From NCBI GenBank assembly GCA_001600455.1, contig BCKC01000001.1, positions 2,382,441-2,446,440 on the forward strand: 64,000 nucleotides of DNA, in the 5' to 3' direction. The notes beneath the pieces were generated by a model. It was not told where the DNA came from, searched no databases, and worked only from the letters and a program-made list of their open reading frames with translations. Below are positions 14,033-26,100 of the stretch, piece after piece. The number at the start of each line of letters is the position of its first letter. Position 1 is the stretch's first letter. The translations under genes were made by a program, and so were the position numbers. Source of the DNA: Endocalyx cinctus. Lineage: Eukaryota > Ascomycota > Sordariomycetes > Amphisphaeriales > Apiosporaceae.

Positions 14033-15102
14033 CTATCTCTTAACCCAGGCAGGCATCTTTCTCGCCTTAAGGTGACCAGGCTTCTTCCTCTCCACGCGCC
14101 TGGGATCTCGGGTAACACATCCGGCTAGATGAGATAGATGATTAGCAATCTGCTCCAAACGCAGGTTGGCGACGGAGATATGATTCAGTACTTACCAGCC
14201 CTAAGTGTGGCTTTCAATGCGGGCTCGTGGACAATTAAAGCCTTAGAAATAGCCAAGGCGATAGCTTCGGCCTGGCCCGTAGTCCCGCCGCCATCAACTC
14301 TCACCCAGACATTATACTTGTCTATTCTATCGGTCGACTTCAGCCCCCAGAGCGCGCTCTCGCGGTCGTGGATCCGGGCTAGGGCGTCGCAAACGGGTTT
14401 CCCGTTGACGAGAACCTCGCCGGTACCCTCGACCAACCAGGCGCGGGCGACTGACGATTTTCTCCTGCCAACGCCGTGAGACCTGCCAAACCTGTCGATC
14501 GGGATGGGCCTGGGACTGTTGTCGAACACGTTAATCTGCCGCTTGAAGGACTTAGTTCCATCGAGGATCTCTTGATTCATCAGATTCGGATGTATCAGGT
14601 TGAGCTTCTTGACCAATCTCAGGCAGGCGCCGTATTCCTTTCCCCTGATCTGCTCACCGGTCTCCAGGCAATACTGTTTCCTCGTCTTCCAGGCTATGCG
14701 TTGCGTTTCGGAGGCCTTAACTGTAGGGAATCGGCCGTATTTTCTAGTCAATTCTTGAACCTGCACGAAGCTGTCGTTGAATATAGTAAATCGGCTGAAA
14801 TACGAGGGCGAGATTGGTATGGGACGGACGGAGGGCATCTCGAATTCCGAATCGTCTTCCGTGGACTTCATCATGGCCTTTTTGAGGGGACCGTCTTCCC
14901 TGGGCTCAATCGTGGCCTTGTCGAAGTCAACGGATCTCTTAGCCGTCGTCGTGAGGGTTCGCTTCTCTATCATTGGGGTACAGTATTTCGCGGAAGGGGT
15001 AGTAGCAGTAGGTGAGAATACTATCGGGAACCGACATTGGTGTTTCGTAGTAGACATGCGGACTCCTCGCAGACAGCGAGGTCCGTACCTTATAGAAGAC
15101 AT
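14033..15102 (-). CDS. MRPS9: Mitochondrial small-subunit ribosomal protein uS9m
   Basis: This encodes the mitochondrial version of ribosomal protein S9, a component of the mitoribosome small subunit near the decoding site. It has two exons: 15102-14196 and 14124-14033. The 71-nt intron has a GTAAGT donor, a GCTAAT branch-like site and a TAG acceptor. The splice is decisive: it joins TLRAAG to [15 protein letters not shown] and ends in PAWVKR, the strongly conserved basic S9 tail, which contacts tRNA in the ribosome. The protein is 332 residues. Residues 1 to about 60 are rich in Arg, Ser and Thr with few acids, consistent with a mitochondrial presequence. The S9 domain runs from about residue 206 ([19 protein letters not shown]) to the end. 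The gene is divergent from the eEF1B gamma gene. Identification is certain at family level. Confidence 0.97.
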
Positions 15103-15525
15103 TTTAATATATTACGAATTTATGGCCAATCGTACTTTCTTCATGACATTTCGCATTAAGATGAAAATATCGGAGGGGTGCGAATATGCGCAGCCCGCAA
15201 ATTCGTTGTGATTTTGTTGAATTCTGAAGATCTCCCTCCTGTCATACGAAGATTTCAATATTCATCGGTGGATCTACACAAAATGTCTAGCTTCAATTAC
15301 CTAGCTTCAGATTTAGTAGTCGGACCTATAATATTCCGGGTAAAATCTCGAGAATACTTGTGGCTGATTACCCCTCTCATCTCAGCCACATTCAATTGAA
15401 AATGCCCAAAATGCCCCACCATCTCAAAACTTTTCCTTTAAAAAAAAAAATTTCGTGAGTCAAAGCTGTCCCCTTCACGATTCTCCCAACTTCTTTTTTC
15501 CAGTACCAGATTTTCATCAGCAATC
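15103..15525. promoter_or_regulatory. Shared divergent promoter region, uS9m / eEF1B gamma
   Basis: The two start codons are separated by only 423 bp, so the core promoters and 5' leaders of both translation genes must share this interval. A CCAAT pentamer lies at 15126-15130. The side nearest eEF1B gamma is pyrimidine-rich (about 15410-15510), as is common just upstream of highly expressed fungal genes. No clear TATA box was assigned. Transcription start sites cannot be read from the sequence. Confidence 0.6.
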
Positions 15526-17195
15526 ATGGCACCCTTCGGAAAGATCTTCTCTAAGGAGGTAAGTAAATTTATCCGTATCCTAATAATTCAGATTTATTGA
15601 TTTTTTTGTTTTGTTTTATTGTTCAAGTTGTATCGCCAAAATAATTCTATTTGTTGACGCGTAAATCTTCTTTCATAGCTTAACCCCCGCACCACCGCCA
15701 TCCTCGCGGTTGCGAAGGCCAATGGTCTTGACCTCGATGTCGAGATCGTTGATACTAACAAGCCTACTCCCGAATTCCTGAAGTACAATAAGCTTAGCAA
15801 GGTTCCTACCTTTGTTGGCACTGATGGCTACGTTCTGACTGAGTGCATGGCTATCGCCATCTACAGTACGTACCTCACTTTTCTATTCTACATGGAAATA
15901 TTTACCCTCTTTTTTCTTTCTCTTTTTTTGCTGGTTACAATACCCTGCGCCATCGGCGTTTGAAATGATGACCTAGACATTTTCTAACAGTTATCCCTAT
16001 CTGAATTTTTACTGTTGAACTGGTTTCTACCTTCTGATCTCGAACAAAATTATTTCCATCACAATGTGCCGCATATTTACGTTTCAGGTTCAATGCTAAT
16101 TTGCTAACTTGTTGCCATTAGTCACCTCCCAGAACGAGAAGACTACCCTCCTCGGAAAGACCAAGCAAGAGTATGTTACTTTGCTACCCAATCATTTGTC
16201 AACATTTAGTGGATTTCAGTGTTCTAACGTGTACTAGCTATGCTTCTATCCTGAAATGGATGTCTTTCACCAACACTGAGGTCCTTCCAAACCTTGGTGC
16301 CTGGTACAGTCCCCTCTTGGGCTGGAAGCCTTACAACAAGAAGTCTGTCGACGAGGCTATTGCTGGCACGGAGAAGAGCCTTGCTATCGTTGAGGAGCAT
16401 CTCCTTCACAATACCTACCTCGTGGGCGAGCGTGTTACTCTTGCCGACCTTTTTGCCGCTAGTATCATCTCTCGTGGTTTCCAGTTCTTCTTCGACAAGC
16501 AGTGGCGCTCTGCGCACCCTAATGTTACCCGATGGTACGAGACGGTTTACAACCAGCCCATCTACAGCAACGTCGCTAAGCCTTTCGAGCTTCTCGACAC
16601 TCCCAAGCTGATTAACACCCCACCCAAGAAGGCCGAGCAGCCTAAGGCCCCTAAGGCCGCTGCCAAGCCCGCTGCCCCCGCGGCTGAGGAGGAGCCTATG
16701 GCCCCCAAGCCTAAGCACCCTATTGAACTTTTGCCGCGGTCCGAGTTCGCTCTTGACGAGTGGAAGCGATACTACTCGAACCACGACGAGGCTGATTCTA
16801 TGAAGTGGTTCTGGGAGAACGTGCCGTTCAAGGACTACTCCATCTGGAAGTGCAAGTACAAGTACAACGATGAGTTGACGCTGCCTTTCATGTCCAGCAA
16901 CCTCATTGGTGGATTCAACACCCGTCTAGAAGGTTCTCGAAAGTACCTCTTCGGCTGTGCTTCCGTCTACGGTGTGAAGGACGACTCGGTTATCGAGGGC
17001 GCTTTCGTTATCCGAGGTGACGAATTCGCCCCTGTATTCGATGTCGCTCCCGACTACGAGAGCTACGAGTTCACCAAACTCGATCCTACCAACGAGGAGG
17101 ACAAGGCTTTCGTCGCGTCCATGTGGACCTGGGACAAGCCAGTTACCCACAACGGTAAGGAGTATGCCCACGCTGCCGGTAAGGTATTCAAATAA
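15526..17195 (+). CDS. CAM1: Translation elongation factor 1B gamma (eEF1B gamma)
   Basis: This is the structural subunit of the eEF1B complex, which recharges eEF1A with GTP during elongation in the cytosol. It has four exons: 15526-15558, 15679-15865, 16122-16170 and 16238-17195. All donors are GTAAGT/GTACGT/GTATGT and all acceptors TAG. Together they give 408 residues, the usual length. A GST N-like domain covers about residues 1-80 (PTPEFLKYNKLSKVPTFVG, ending LTECMAIAIYI) and a GST C-like domain about 90-210 (LVGERVTLADLFAASII). A Lys/Ala/Pro linker follows at about 218-248. The conserved EF1G C-terminal domain runs from about 250 (HPIELLPRSEF, KWFWENVPFKDYSIW) to the end. The small first exon encoding MAPFGKIFSKE is too short to be found as an open frame alone. 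Codon use is strongly C-ending, as expected for high expression. Confidence 0.97.
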
Positions 17196-18301
17196 ACGGT
17201 ATGGTAAAATGCATGAGGTTGGGATGTTTATGTTTGATGAGACTACGCACAATGTGAGACGACCTCAAATGGGTTTGAGGTATACACTTGAAGAAGTGTA
17301 GGGCGTTTGATAGGCTATAGATTATCTAGTCTAGACCGAATTAAATTACATCCTGCCCAAATAAACAAGGAGCCTTTTTTTCCCTCGTGATAGCCAATAA
17401 AAAAGAACAGAGGAGGGAAGTCGACAATGCGCCAACTACAATTCTTGTATCTTTACATGGTAGACAAAGATTTACCGAACGGATCCTTAAGCGGCTCTCT
17501 TCCAAACAAAGAACTCAATGTAATGTAATACAAAGAACTTAGGTGCCACCAGACTTGGCACCTCGCCAATATGATGAATATTGGAAATGATATAAAGTCT
17601 TCTTTCAGCCAGGGTTGAAAGATCTGTCTGTATACTACTACTCCTACTACTACTACACCGAGACACATTAGCAAAAAACGAATACCGATAAAATATGAAA
17701 CAGACGTCGCCGAGATCGAATCTTATCCGAAAGGACCAAGGTCAGCAGCCTAAGCTCGCTTTCGACAATCCTAGTACACCGTCCTTCTGTACGGTGATGT
17801 AGATGGATTTCGAGCAGATGGATCTTTGAGAGGGAACTGGCTGTTGGGTGTCGCGGACTGGCTACGGAGGCACGGGAGATGATGAGATAAAAACCTTCCG
17901 CTCCTCTTGTATTATCTATCGAGCATGAGACGGACGGGCAGAGGCATGACAGTTAGTTATACTTCGTGATACACATACTTCATCCATAGCTGTCACATTC
18001 TCAACAAATACGATGCACCGAAGTATTGAAACTTTTTTTATCATCAATTACTTGGCGTACGCCATTTTTAATATGAGTATGGAACTAGTAATCTGAGGTG
18101 ACTATGAATTCAACTCATTATTCATTCATTTAACAGCAAAGTGATCAATGACCGTAGGGTGGATTCTATCCCACATCTAACCGTTCCAAGACTTTTGCGC
18201 CCCCACCCTATTCTTTTTTTTCTTTCTTTTGATCTACATTGAGCTCTCGATTTTTTTTTTTGTCTCATCATATCTGGTTGTCTATGTCTCTTGACCTGTC
18301 C
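17196..18301. other. Convergent spacer between eEF1B gamma and CSE1
   Basis: Both flanking genes end here, so this 1.1 kb should hold two 3' UTRs and terminators. I see no convincing gene. The stretch 17620-17660 has a CTACTA-type trinucleotide run, and T runs occur near 18209-18260. Confidence 0.6.
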
Positions 18302-21300
18302 CTAATTGACGTAGATGGCAAGGGCCTGTTTTCCCTCGTCGGTTAAACGATCTCTCATGTATCCAGCTATCGCGCCGTTATGTCGGGTGTTGGCGTCGGT
18401 TAGGTACTGGCGCACCCACTGCTGTATATCTTGGACCTCGGGGAAGTCGTCCCGGGCCTGCTTCTTGCAAGTGTTAAGGGGCGTGAATCCCAGCCCGAAG
18501 CCGATATCATCCACGTCAGCTTCGGTAATGACTTCGTCCCCGGCGCCCATCGTCACCTTCGGCGCGTTGAGGAGCATCTTCAACATCGCCTCACACGTAT
18601 AGCCCCAGCCCTTGACGTAACGCTGCGCAAACGCGTTGCTATCTCCCATCGATTTGGCGAAAGAGATGACGGCGACCTTGCGATCCACGGGGCGAACGAG
18701 CGTCTCGGATGTCGGAAGAATGATACCCAAATAGATTTGAGTAAACAGGTTGTTCTGTACCAAGTCTACTTGGCTGATGAAAAAGTCGGTACCTAGTCCA
18801 CTTTCCACCTTGGCCGACACGATATGGTAGAATCGAACAAATCTCAATTTATAAGAGTCGGGGGGGTTGGCCTGAAGTTTCGTGAACAGAAGTTGTAATA
18901 TATCCTTGAAGTACGGTTCAAGCGCATTTCTTCAACACATTAGTCCGAGAGAAAACTAGATGAGCTGGTAAAGTAACATACCGTGGAATCGATAACATGA
19001 TTGTCTCGAGTAAGTCAAATGCATTTGGTTCTGTCTTCTTGCCTCGTAGAAGACCTTGGAAGATACCCAAAATTGGTTGCAACTGGTTCTCAGCCACGAT
19101 AGTCTGGGTGGCTCTGGGTATTATAGCGATTAGCAGTCTTGTGAGAGCGGGGACCGTTCCTCGGCTCTCCCATAAGGTCGGTACCATTAATGGGGGTACA
19201 AGCGCTTGGTAGTGATTAGGGAGCGCTCCGGATGGGTTGAGCTCCAGCAACTTCGAGAATAATTGGAGTACATAAGGAATGAATTCTATATCCCTCGTTA
19301 GCGCATATCATGAGTAGTGAGCTATATTGTTATCATCCATACCATTAACCTCCTCCGTAATGATCAAGTTGAACGGTTCCCAGAGGCGCTCCTCTAGCTT
19401 CGAAGTAGCTTCGGGAGAAGAACAACTGTGATAATTAGTTAGTCAAGAGTCACAGTATTCATTGGGCACTACATACCTTATAATAGCCCCCATGGCTTCG
19501 AAGTGGTAGTAATAGAAGCGTGGATTGCTTGGGTTCCCCTTGATGACATTCGTGATCCCAATGAAATGGTCCAGAACCAGGTCGACAAATGGAGCAATAC
19601 CGGTGTTCATTACAATTAGGACTCGCATAATACACCGCATCAGAAATTCATTTTCTTGCATTTTTGCTGGCGAACTCTCCTTTTCAATGAGTTTGAATAG
19701 ATGCTCAAGTAGATCCTTTGCGAAAGGTTCTATATCAGCTCGACCGAAGACACGAGTGCCATCTTCATTGGCCAAGAATAGTAGTCTCTCAACAGCAATT
19801 GCGGCGTAGGTGTAGACGACGTAATCAGAGGAGCCCATATTCTTGATGAGGGGCTGGAAGGCGGCTTGCCATTGCTCTTTCGTTAACTGACTTCGGAAAG
19901 TATATAAATATTTGATAGCGTCAACTTTTGAGATAGGTTCCACGCCAGTATCTGAAATCAGATCGTTGGCAACATGCTGCTGGAAGAAGTCGACCACGTT
20001 CACCAGGGAGTTGACCGTCTTGACACCATGAGATGCGGTCACGGCGCCCTTTGACGCGATGGCCAGGAAAAGGGAGATGGCGGTATCCTTGTCCTTCCAA
20101 TTTGACTTCCCTTGCTCTAGGTAGTGGTTGATGTACCTTCCTGCAACTGTAGTAACTAGCTGCTCAAACCTGCCCTGGAGCTCTCTGAGAAAGTCTAAAG
20201 CTGCCCTCCTTCGAGAGTCGACGTCGGACCCTTCTAAGTCGCGCCGGATGTATTCGATAGGCTCGTCCTCGAACAATTCAATATCGGATTCTCTCAACGC
20301 AACATTCGGTAGGACAACTTTCTCGACCACCTGGTTTAGGACGTTCTCGTCGTTAAATGCAGCCGAATGCTGCGCAGTTCCGGCGATGGCCTTCAAAAAC
20401 TGTAAAGCCTTGCTGACTAGACCATCGAACTTGGTCTCAGGGCCGATGTTGGATAGTAGGTTCCAGGCGGTCGAGATGAAGACTTGGGTATATTTGTTAA
20501 AGTCATCGTCATATTTCATAACGTATAACTCCAACACTTCACATATATCAGCCTTCACCGTTTCAAGAACGCCGGCTTCGGAGTCATCGTCGGTCGCAAG
20601 TAAAGGGTTCTCGTAACTCAAGTACTTGTGGAGTAGAGTAGAGATTTGCTCGAGGTTGGATTCAAACTGAGGCGGCATCTCCTGGCAGGACAGATCGTAA
20701 AAGACTTTGACTAGTAAGCTCATGGTGGTGAAGTAATTCTTGAGCGCATCTTTGTTATCCCGGTTCGCGTCGATTTGTTGGTCAGTTGCCTATGCATGTG
20801 TCAGCGTGATTCGGCAAATACAAAACAGGCTTCAACCTACACTTAGAAGAGTTAGGAAAGGGGCGGCGAATGTGCCTAAAACATGGTTGATCTCCGTGTA
20901 TAGGTCGTCGGAGCGAAATAATGGTCGCCATCTAACGAAGATGGAGTGCGCGACCTCTAGGACACCGTTGTTGACTTTGTGATTGTCGTTGGTAAATCGT
21001 GAGACCAAGTCCTTAGGAGCGGAGGTTATTAGTGAAATGAGAGCAAGAATTCAAGAATGTGGTTGTTATCAAGATGGCATACCTGAACGAGAGTTTCCCA
21101 ACGTGTCCAGAAATCAGACTCTGCGATGATACTGATGGCTTCTCCAAGCTGGGTCTGAATAGTCGGCGGGCACGAAATCATGAGGCCGATGAGTTCTTGT
21201 TTGATGGTGTTGACCTCATCAATAGGAAGCTTATAGTTTCCATCCTCATCCTGAGCGCAAGAGATATCAGCGGTGATTTTTAATTGATAAATTTCGTGAG

Positions 21301-21602
21301 CGGAGAGATAAACGTACGGTGTAATTATGGCGAATGAAGTTCTTGAAGCACAAGGCTCCGGAGAGACGAATCTTTTGTTCGAGGGTATCAGTCGCTACGA
21401 TCTTGAGAAGCTGTAAAGAGAACTGAGGTTTCTTTTCTTCGGCCTTGAGCGCATTCTCGGCTATATTTGCAACACGTTAGCTTCGGTAAAGAGGGTTGGA
21501 GAAAAAAAAAAAGAAAAAAGGGAGTAATATACCTTTCCGATGTTTAGTTGGATCGAGAGTCGCATCCAACAACTGGGCAATTGTACTCAGATCGGATGCC
21601 AT
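18302..21602 (-). CDS. CSE1: Importin-alpha re-exporter CSE1 (CAS/XPO2)
   Basis: This encodes the beta-karyopherin that carries importin-alpha back to the cytoplasm together with RanGTP. I reconstructed eight exons: 21602-21533, 21460-21318, 21250-21083, 21011-20841, 20789-19477, 19425-19343, 19285-18982 and 18929-18302. Frame is continuous across all seven introns and gives 959 residues, matching the roughly 960 usual for the family. The N-terminus (MASDLSTIAQLLDATLDPTK, then ALCFKNFIRHNY) is the importin-beta N-terminal-type HEAT repeat region. The central block includes DLEGSDVDSRRRAALDFLR and the conserved FYYYHFEAMGAIIR, and the C-terminal CAS domain includes LGIILPTSETLVRPVDRKV. Two introns use AAG acceptors (before 21011 and before 18929). 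The neighbouring TSC2-type gene is divergent, 1.5 kb away. Confidence 0.96.
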
Positions 21603-23117
21603 GATGGCTACCAATGGGATTTGTCTTCCGAACAAATTCTCCAGAAAAAATGATAACGAGAAACGCGAATTTCAAATGAAGAGTAAATATCTACAAATCT
21701 GAGTGTTGGAAGATTGTCAAGTGGACGTGTTGGTTCTGATTGTGTAAAGCTTAGAGAACCGTCAACTTTAAATAATGTATTGCTACTTAAAGAGAAGCTT
21801 TTATTGACATGACATGTATTTTTTTTGGGCGACGAGGCAACAGAAGCCAAATTTTAGTGGAGGAATACAGAAGGATATCCCACTAAAAGAGGGGTATGGT
21901 TGGAACACTTGGGGGTAACAACTATGTTTATCGATAAGAGTTTAAAGAAAATAGATGGATCTTAGCTTGCCAGCTCGCCTGACTGCCTGACTGCCTGATT
22001 GCCTGACTGTCAGAGGGGCAGAGGGGCTGTTTTGCTTACCTTACGTATTAATTACCCTTATCCTACCTGCCTACCTGCCTACCTGCCTGCTAGCCCCTGC
22101 TGCCCTGATCTTGATCTATATGATTATATAAGCTATTTACTTTACCTTAATGGTACAGTGTAGTACAGTACAGTATTAAGCTCGTAATCAAGAGTTAACC
22201 AACCAGCCATCCTGCCAACACGCAAGCAAATACCCTGTAAAAGTATTATGTAGGTACTAGGTATACAGTAAGTGGACTGAAAGCTCAGACGGAATCGAAG
22301 CTCGCTATTGGTTCGAATAGGGAGTAAAGATGGTCCAGTATTACCTATTGAAGTACCTAACCTAGCCTAGCATGACTAGGTTTATTACTAGGGTAGACAC
22401 TAATAAGGTCCATCTGATTATTATTTTTTTTTGAATTTTTTTTTTTTTCTTAAAACCGTATGTACAATGAACAAAGTCCCCTGAATTCCATCATTCGAGT
22501 TTTCGATTACGTTTCCCAATGTACGACACCCAACCTTTACGACACTGTCTAAGATCTTCACTCACCCGAGTTGTTGATATCTATCATACTCATCATCATC
22601 GTCATCGTCGTACCTTCTAGTAAGGAGGAGTGCAGTTGGAGAGAGAGCGAATGAAAGTGCGCGCGAGTGAGAGGAAGCGAATCAGAGTTACTGAAGAAAA
22701 CGTCATACCAATAATACTAAATTAAAAAAGAAGAAGAAAAATATAAATATAAAAGACAGAACATTTGGTCGCGCCGTCATAATACGACAAATACGAAATA
22801 TCTGAAATATCGAAATACAATCATCTACTTTACACCTCTACGTATACTTTGACGTCCTTTTATTTCAAATAATCCGATACAGTTGCGATCCGTCGGTTCC
22901 TTTTCGTCATCTTCAAACTTATGCGACCATAAATCTTGGCCCGGCTCTTCTAAATTACCTATCCTATCTTCAAGTGTAACTAGTACAGTATCACATACCT
23001 GAATTATTGCATCACAGGTCCTCCTTCGAAAGCCCCAATGCGCTACCGATAATCTACGCGTTACATCGGATAAGTCCCCCTCCATGCCAACTTGCCGATG
23101 AAGACCAGCCGAATACC
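21603..23117. promoter_or_regulatory. Divergent intergenic region, CSE1 / TSC2-like gene
   Basis: About 1.5 kb carries both promoters and 5' leaders. It contains an octamer repeat (GCCTGACT, four imperfect copies, about 21977-22009) and a related GCCTACCT repeat at about 22060-22092. Further on are a T-rich patch at 22423-22450, a CAT/CGT trinucleotide patch at about 22589-22612, and a purine-rich stretch at 22620-22770. Short upstream ATGs occur before 23118. No separate gene is supported. Confidence 0.5.
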
Positions 23118-26100
23118 ATGTCTCCATCTCCCGGTGACGATGCTCTTTCCCCGACGGATTCCAAAAGCGTAGGAGGAGGTAGTGGAAGCGGAAGTGGAAG
23201 TGGAGGAGGCTTAGCCAGCGTTTTCAAAGGCCTGGCAGGCGCCGCGAAGCTCACCAAAGCTCCTCCAACCACCATACCCTCCGTCGGACCTCCTATCAGC
23301 GTCCCGCTTACCCATAATCTTTATTCCTCCTTTAGCACCACCTCAAGTCTATCACAACATCATATGGAAACAGTAGAACAACTAAAAAATGGGTCACTGA
23401 ATGAACGGGTATCGGCCGCGCATGCGCTACGTCTGATCATTTCTGACTACCCTCTCAATCCGGTATGTATATGTTCTAATAATGTTTTAGACGCAGTTCG
23501 AGCTAATCCGTTCACTCGTAGGTCCTCGATATTTGGGATGCGGCGAAAGATTTGATTGATCCTAACAATCCGAAGTCCACTCGCGATGCCGGTTGGGAGC
23601 TTCTTAGTGAATGCGTCAGGCATCCTTCTTCCGCCGGTCTTGAGCGGAGGGAATATTATCAGATGATAGCCAACAAGGCAAACCCCGACGACTTTTATCT
23701 ACAACTTGCCGCCCTTGTTGATCTTACTAACCATGGCCGTAACGTTTCCGGATTTGATTATGATATTTTCCCGCTCATGTCCGAATGGCTTCAACTCAGT
23801 TTTGATGCCGTTCGTGCTGCCAGGGGCGCCGCTAAGAAGCAAGGCCCACGGAACAAGGGGAAATCCCTAGCTACGGGTGAAGATAGGAATTTTTCTGAAC
23901 TATTCACATTTGTGACTTCTATCATTAAGTTCAACTCGAATGTTGCTGACGATATCGTCGCCGAAAACCTGATTAATGTCTTGCTAAAGATTTGCATGAA
24001 TACTAGCGTTGACGAAGACCTACGCGCTTGTATTGGTGTCATGGATGCTATTGTGACCTACGGCGTTCTTCCGCCGGAAAAGCTTAAAGATTGCGTGTCG
24101 GTCTTATGTTCCATCCACTGTCTTGTACCCTCGCTCAAGAAGGATTCCTGGAAGTCGGTTAGCAACTTATGTCGCTCTCACTACGGGCAAGCAACGGTTA
24201 GATTATTGCTCGATGTCTTGAACGAACTTCCAGCCGATGCAGACAAGAAGAGAGAGGGCGTCCGGGAAGTTAGAGGTGTCTTATCTATCCTCACCAAGCT
24301 CTTGTCGAAAAGTTCGGAAAAGGGGTACCCCGGCGTTCCATACGCTATACTAGTCAAAGGTCTTTCCACCGTCGCCCACGCCACGTCCGCTTGGAGGATT
24401 CATCTGGATATATTACGACTCGCGAATTCGCTTTTCTGCGATGACGAAGGAAATATCAACAGTGTGCTTACAGATGAAGATTGGTTGCCCATCCTAGAAA
24501 TCGTGGTCATGAGTGTTGCTGGCGTTATTACTCTGGTCACCAAGCTTGACACATCCATGCAGTCGCCCTTGTCCCGAGAAGAAACTGACAACCCGGAAAC
24601 TTTGCTTGCTAAAGAGCTGGTCATACTAATAAACAGGGTGGAGGACATCCTCAACCAGCAGAGCAGCCCTTTAATGCAAAGACAAGACTGCATCCTTTTC
24701 TTCGCCAAAGTTTACCGCGTCCTCCCCGACTCGGCAGTTTGTCTCGTTCTGAACCATTTTAGGGAGTTTCGATCTTGTTATCCGTCAGATGCTGAATGGA
24801 AGAACAACCTCAATCTTGTGGAAGCCTTTTACACGGACAGAAAGCGTTCAGCCAGTGTCAGGTCATACGCCTTGAACACAATCACCGAAGTACACGGCAT
24901 TCTCAGACTTGTTAATGATGAAATTGAGCCCGAATTCGTCCCGAGCCTGGTGAAACGCTTGCTTGCCAACGTGGCCGAAGAGACTGAAATCTCGCTCTTG
25001 CAAGATATTGTTGCATTTGCCGTTGATGTTGCGGCATCGGCAGAACTACCTATATTCAACGAAATCATTGACGGTTTGAACCGAGTTCTTATCAACCGTC
25101 GATTAGAGTCACAGATACCCTTATCTACCTCGCAAATATTTGGCTCAAGCAACTCGTTAGAATCTTTGAAAACAGCAAAATCGCAAACGCCAGCAAATGT
25201 TGTTACAAGGGGTTATGTACAGTTATTCCTTCGAGTTATGAATCTTGATGCTGGAAAAGCTAGTCAGATCTTCACTAGGCTTGTTAATATTGTGAAGACA
25301 AATTCGGCTGAAGCCGATGCTCGTATCAGTGCAATGCAGCTGCTGTTTCGTTTAAGAGCTGACTGGGCCAATCGAATCTTTGTCACCTTGCATACCGACA
25401 CAGCTGGTCTTGCAGGCTCTCTATTTCGCACAGAAGCGTCCCTTGCACGCAAGTTAGCTGAAGAAGCGTTACAACCATCAAGGTTATCGAGGAGCGAGAT
25501 CAGCCTAGTAACTCGGCCATCTCGGGGCATTTCATTCTCCCAAAGCCAAACACAAGATCGAGGCTACCCTTTAAGATCATCTAGCGGTCCGAAGCCAAAT
25601 GGAGGCGCACATCCGACTTTATGGTTTGCTTCTGATCCGGACGTGCTGCCTGAAGACCCGTCTCAAAGTGCTAGCCCGGCGCTTCGTTCACGAATATCGG
25701 AGGACCCCGCACCCGAAGAGGGGAGTACGTATACTCAGGAAGGCCTTCTAAATATCAGTATATGGTTGGAAGCGATATTAGAACTGTTACAACATGGTTG
25801 TCATTGGGAAGTGTATAGCTTCGTACTCGCGCATCTCCCTTCTCAGTTGAGTAATCATGCCATTTTCCAAGATTCTATACCTCAAGTGCAGGAATTGAGG
25901 AGAACTATATGTGATCAACTAAGGCTGAACAACTTCGTTGAGCCTCCAGTCACCTCAGGACTACGTCGAGCAGACGTGGCTATCTGCCTCTTTCACTCAT
26001 TGACGATGATCATAAGCTATCATCAACACTTCCAACGTTCCGAAGAAGACGAGATCGTTCGTACTTTTGTCCACGGCATATCTACGTGGGAACGATGTGC

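Noticed and set aside
14476..15211. Long plus-strand open frames opposite the uS9m gene
   Set aside because: They are antisense shadows of the S9 coding exon, which has clear family motifs on the minus strand.
22300..22330. tRNA-like box B (GGTTCGAAT)
   Set aside because: No matching box A, no pairing of a T-arm or acceptor stem around it.
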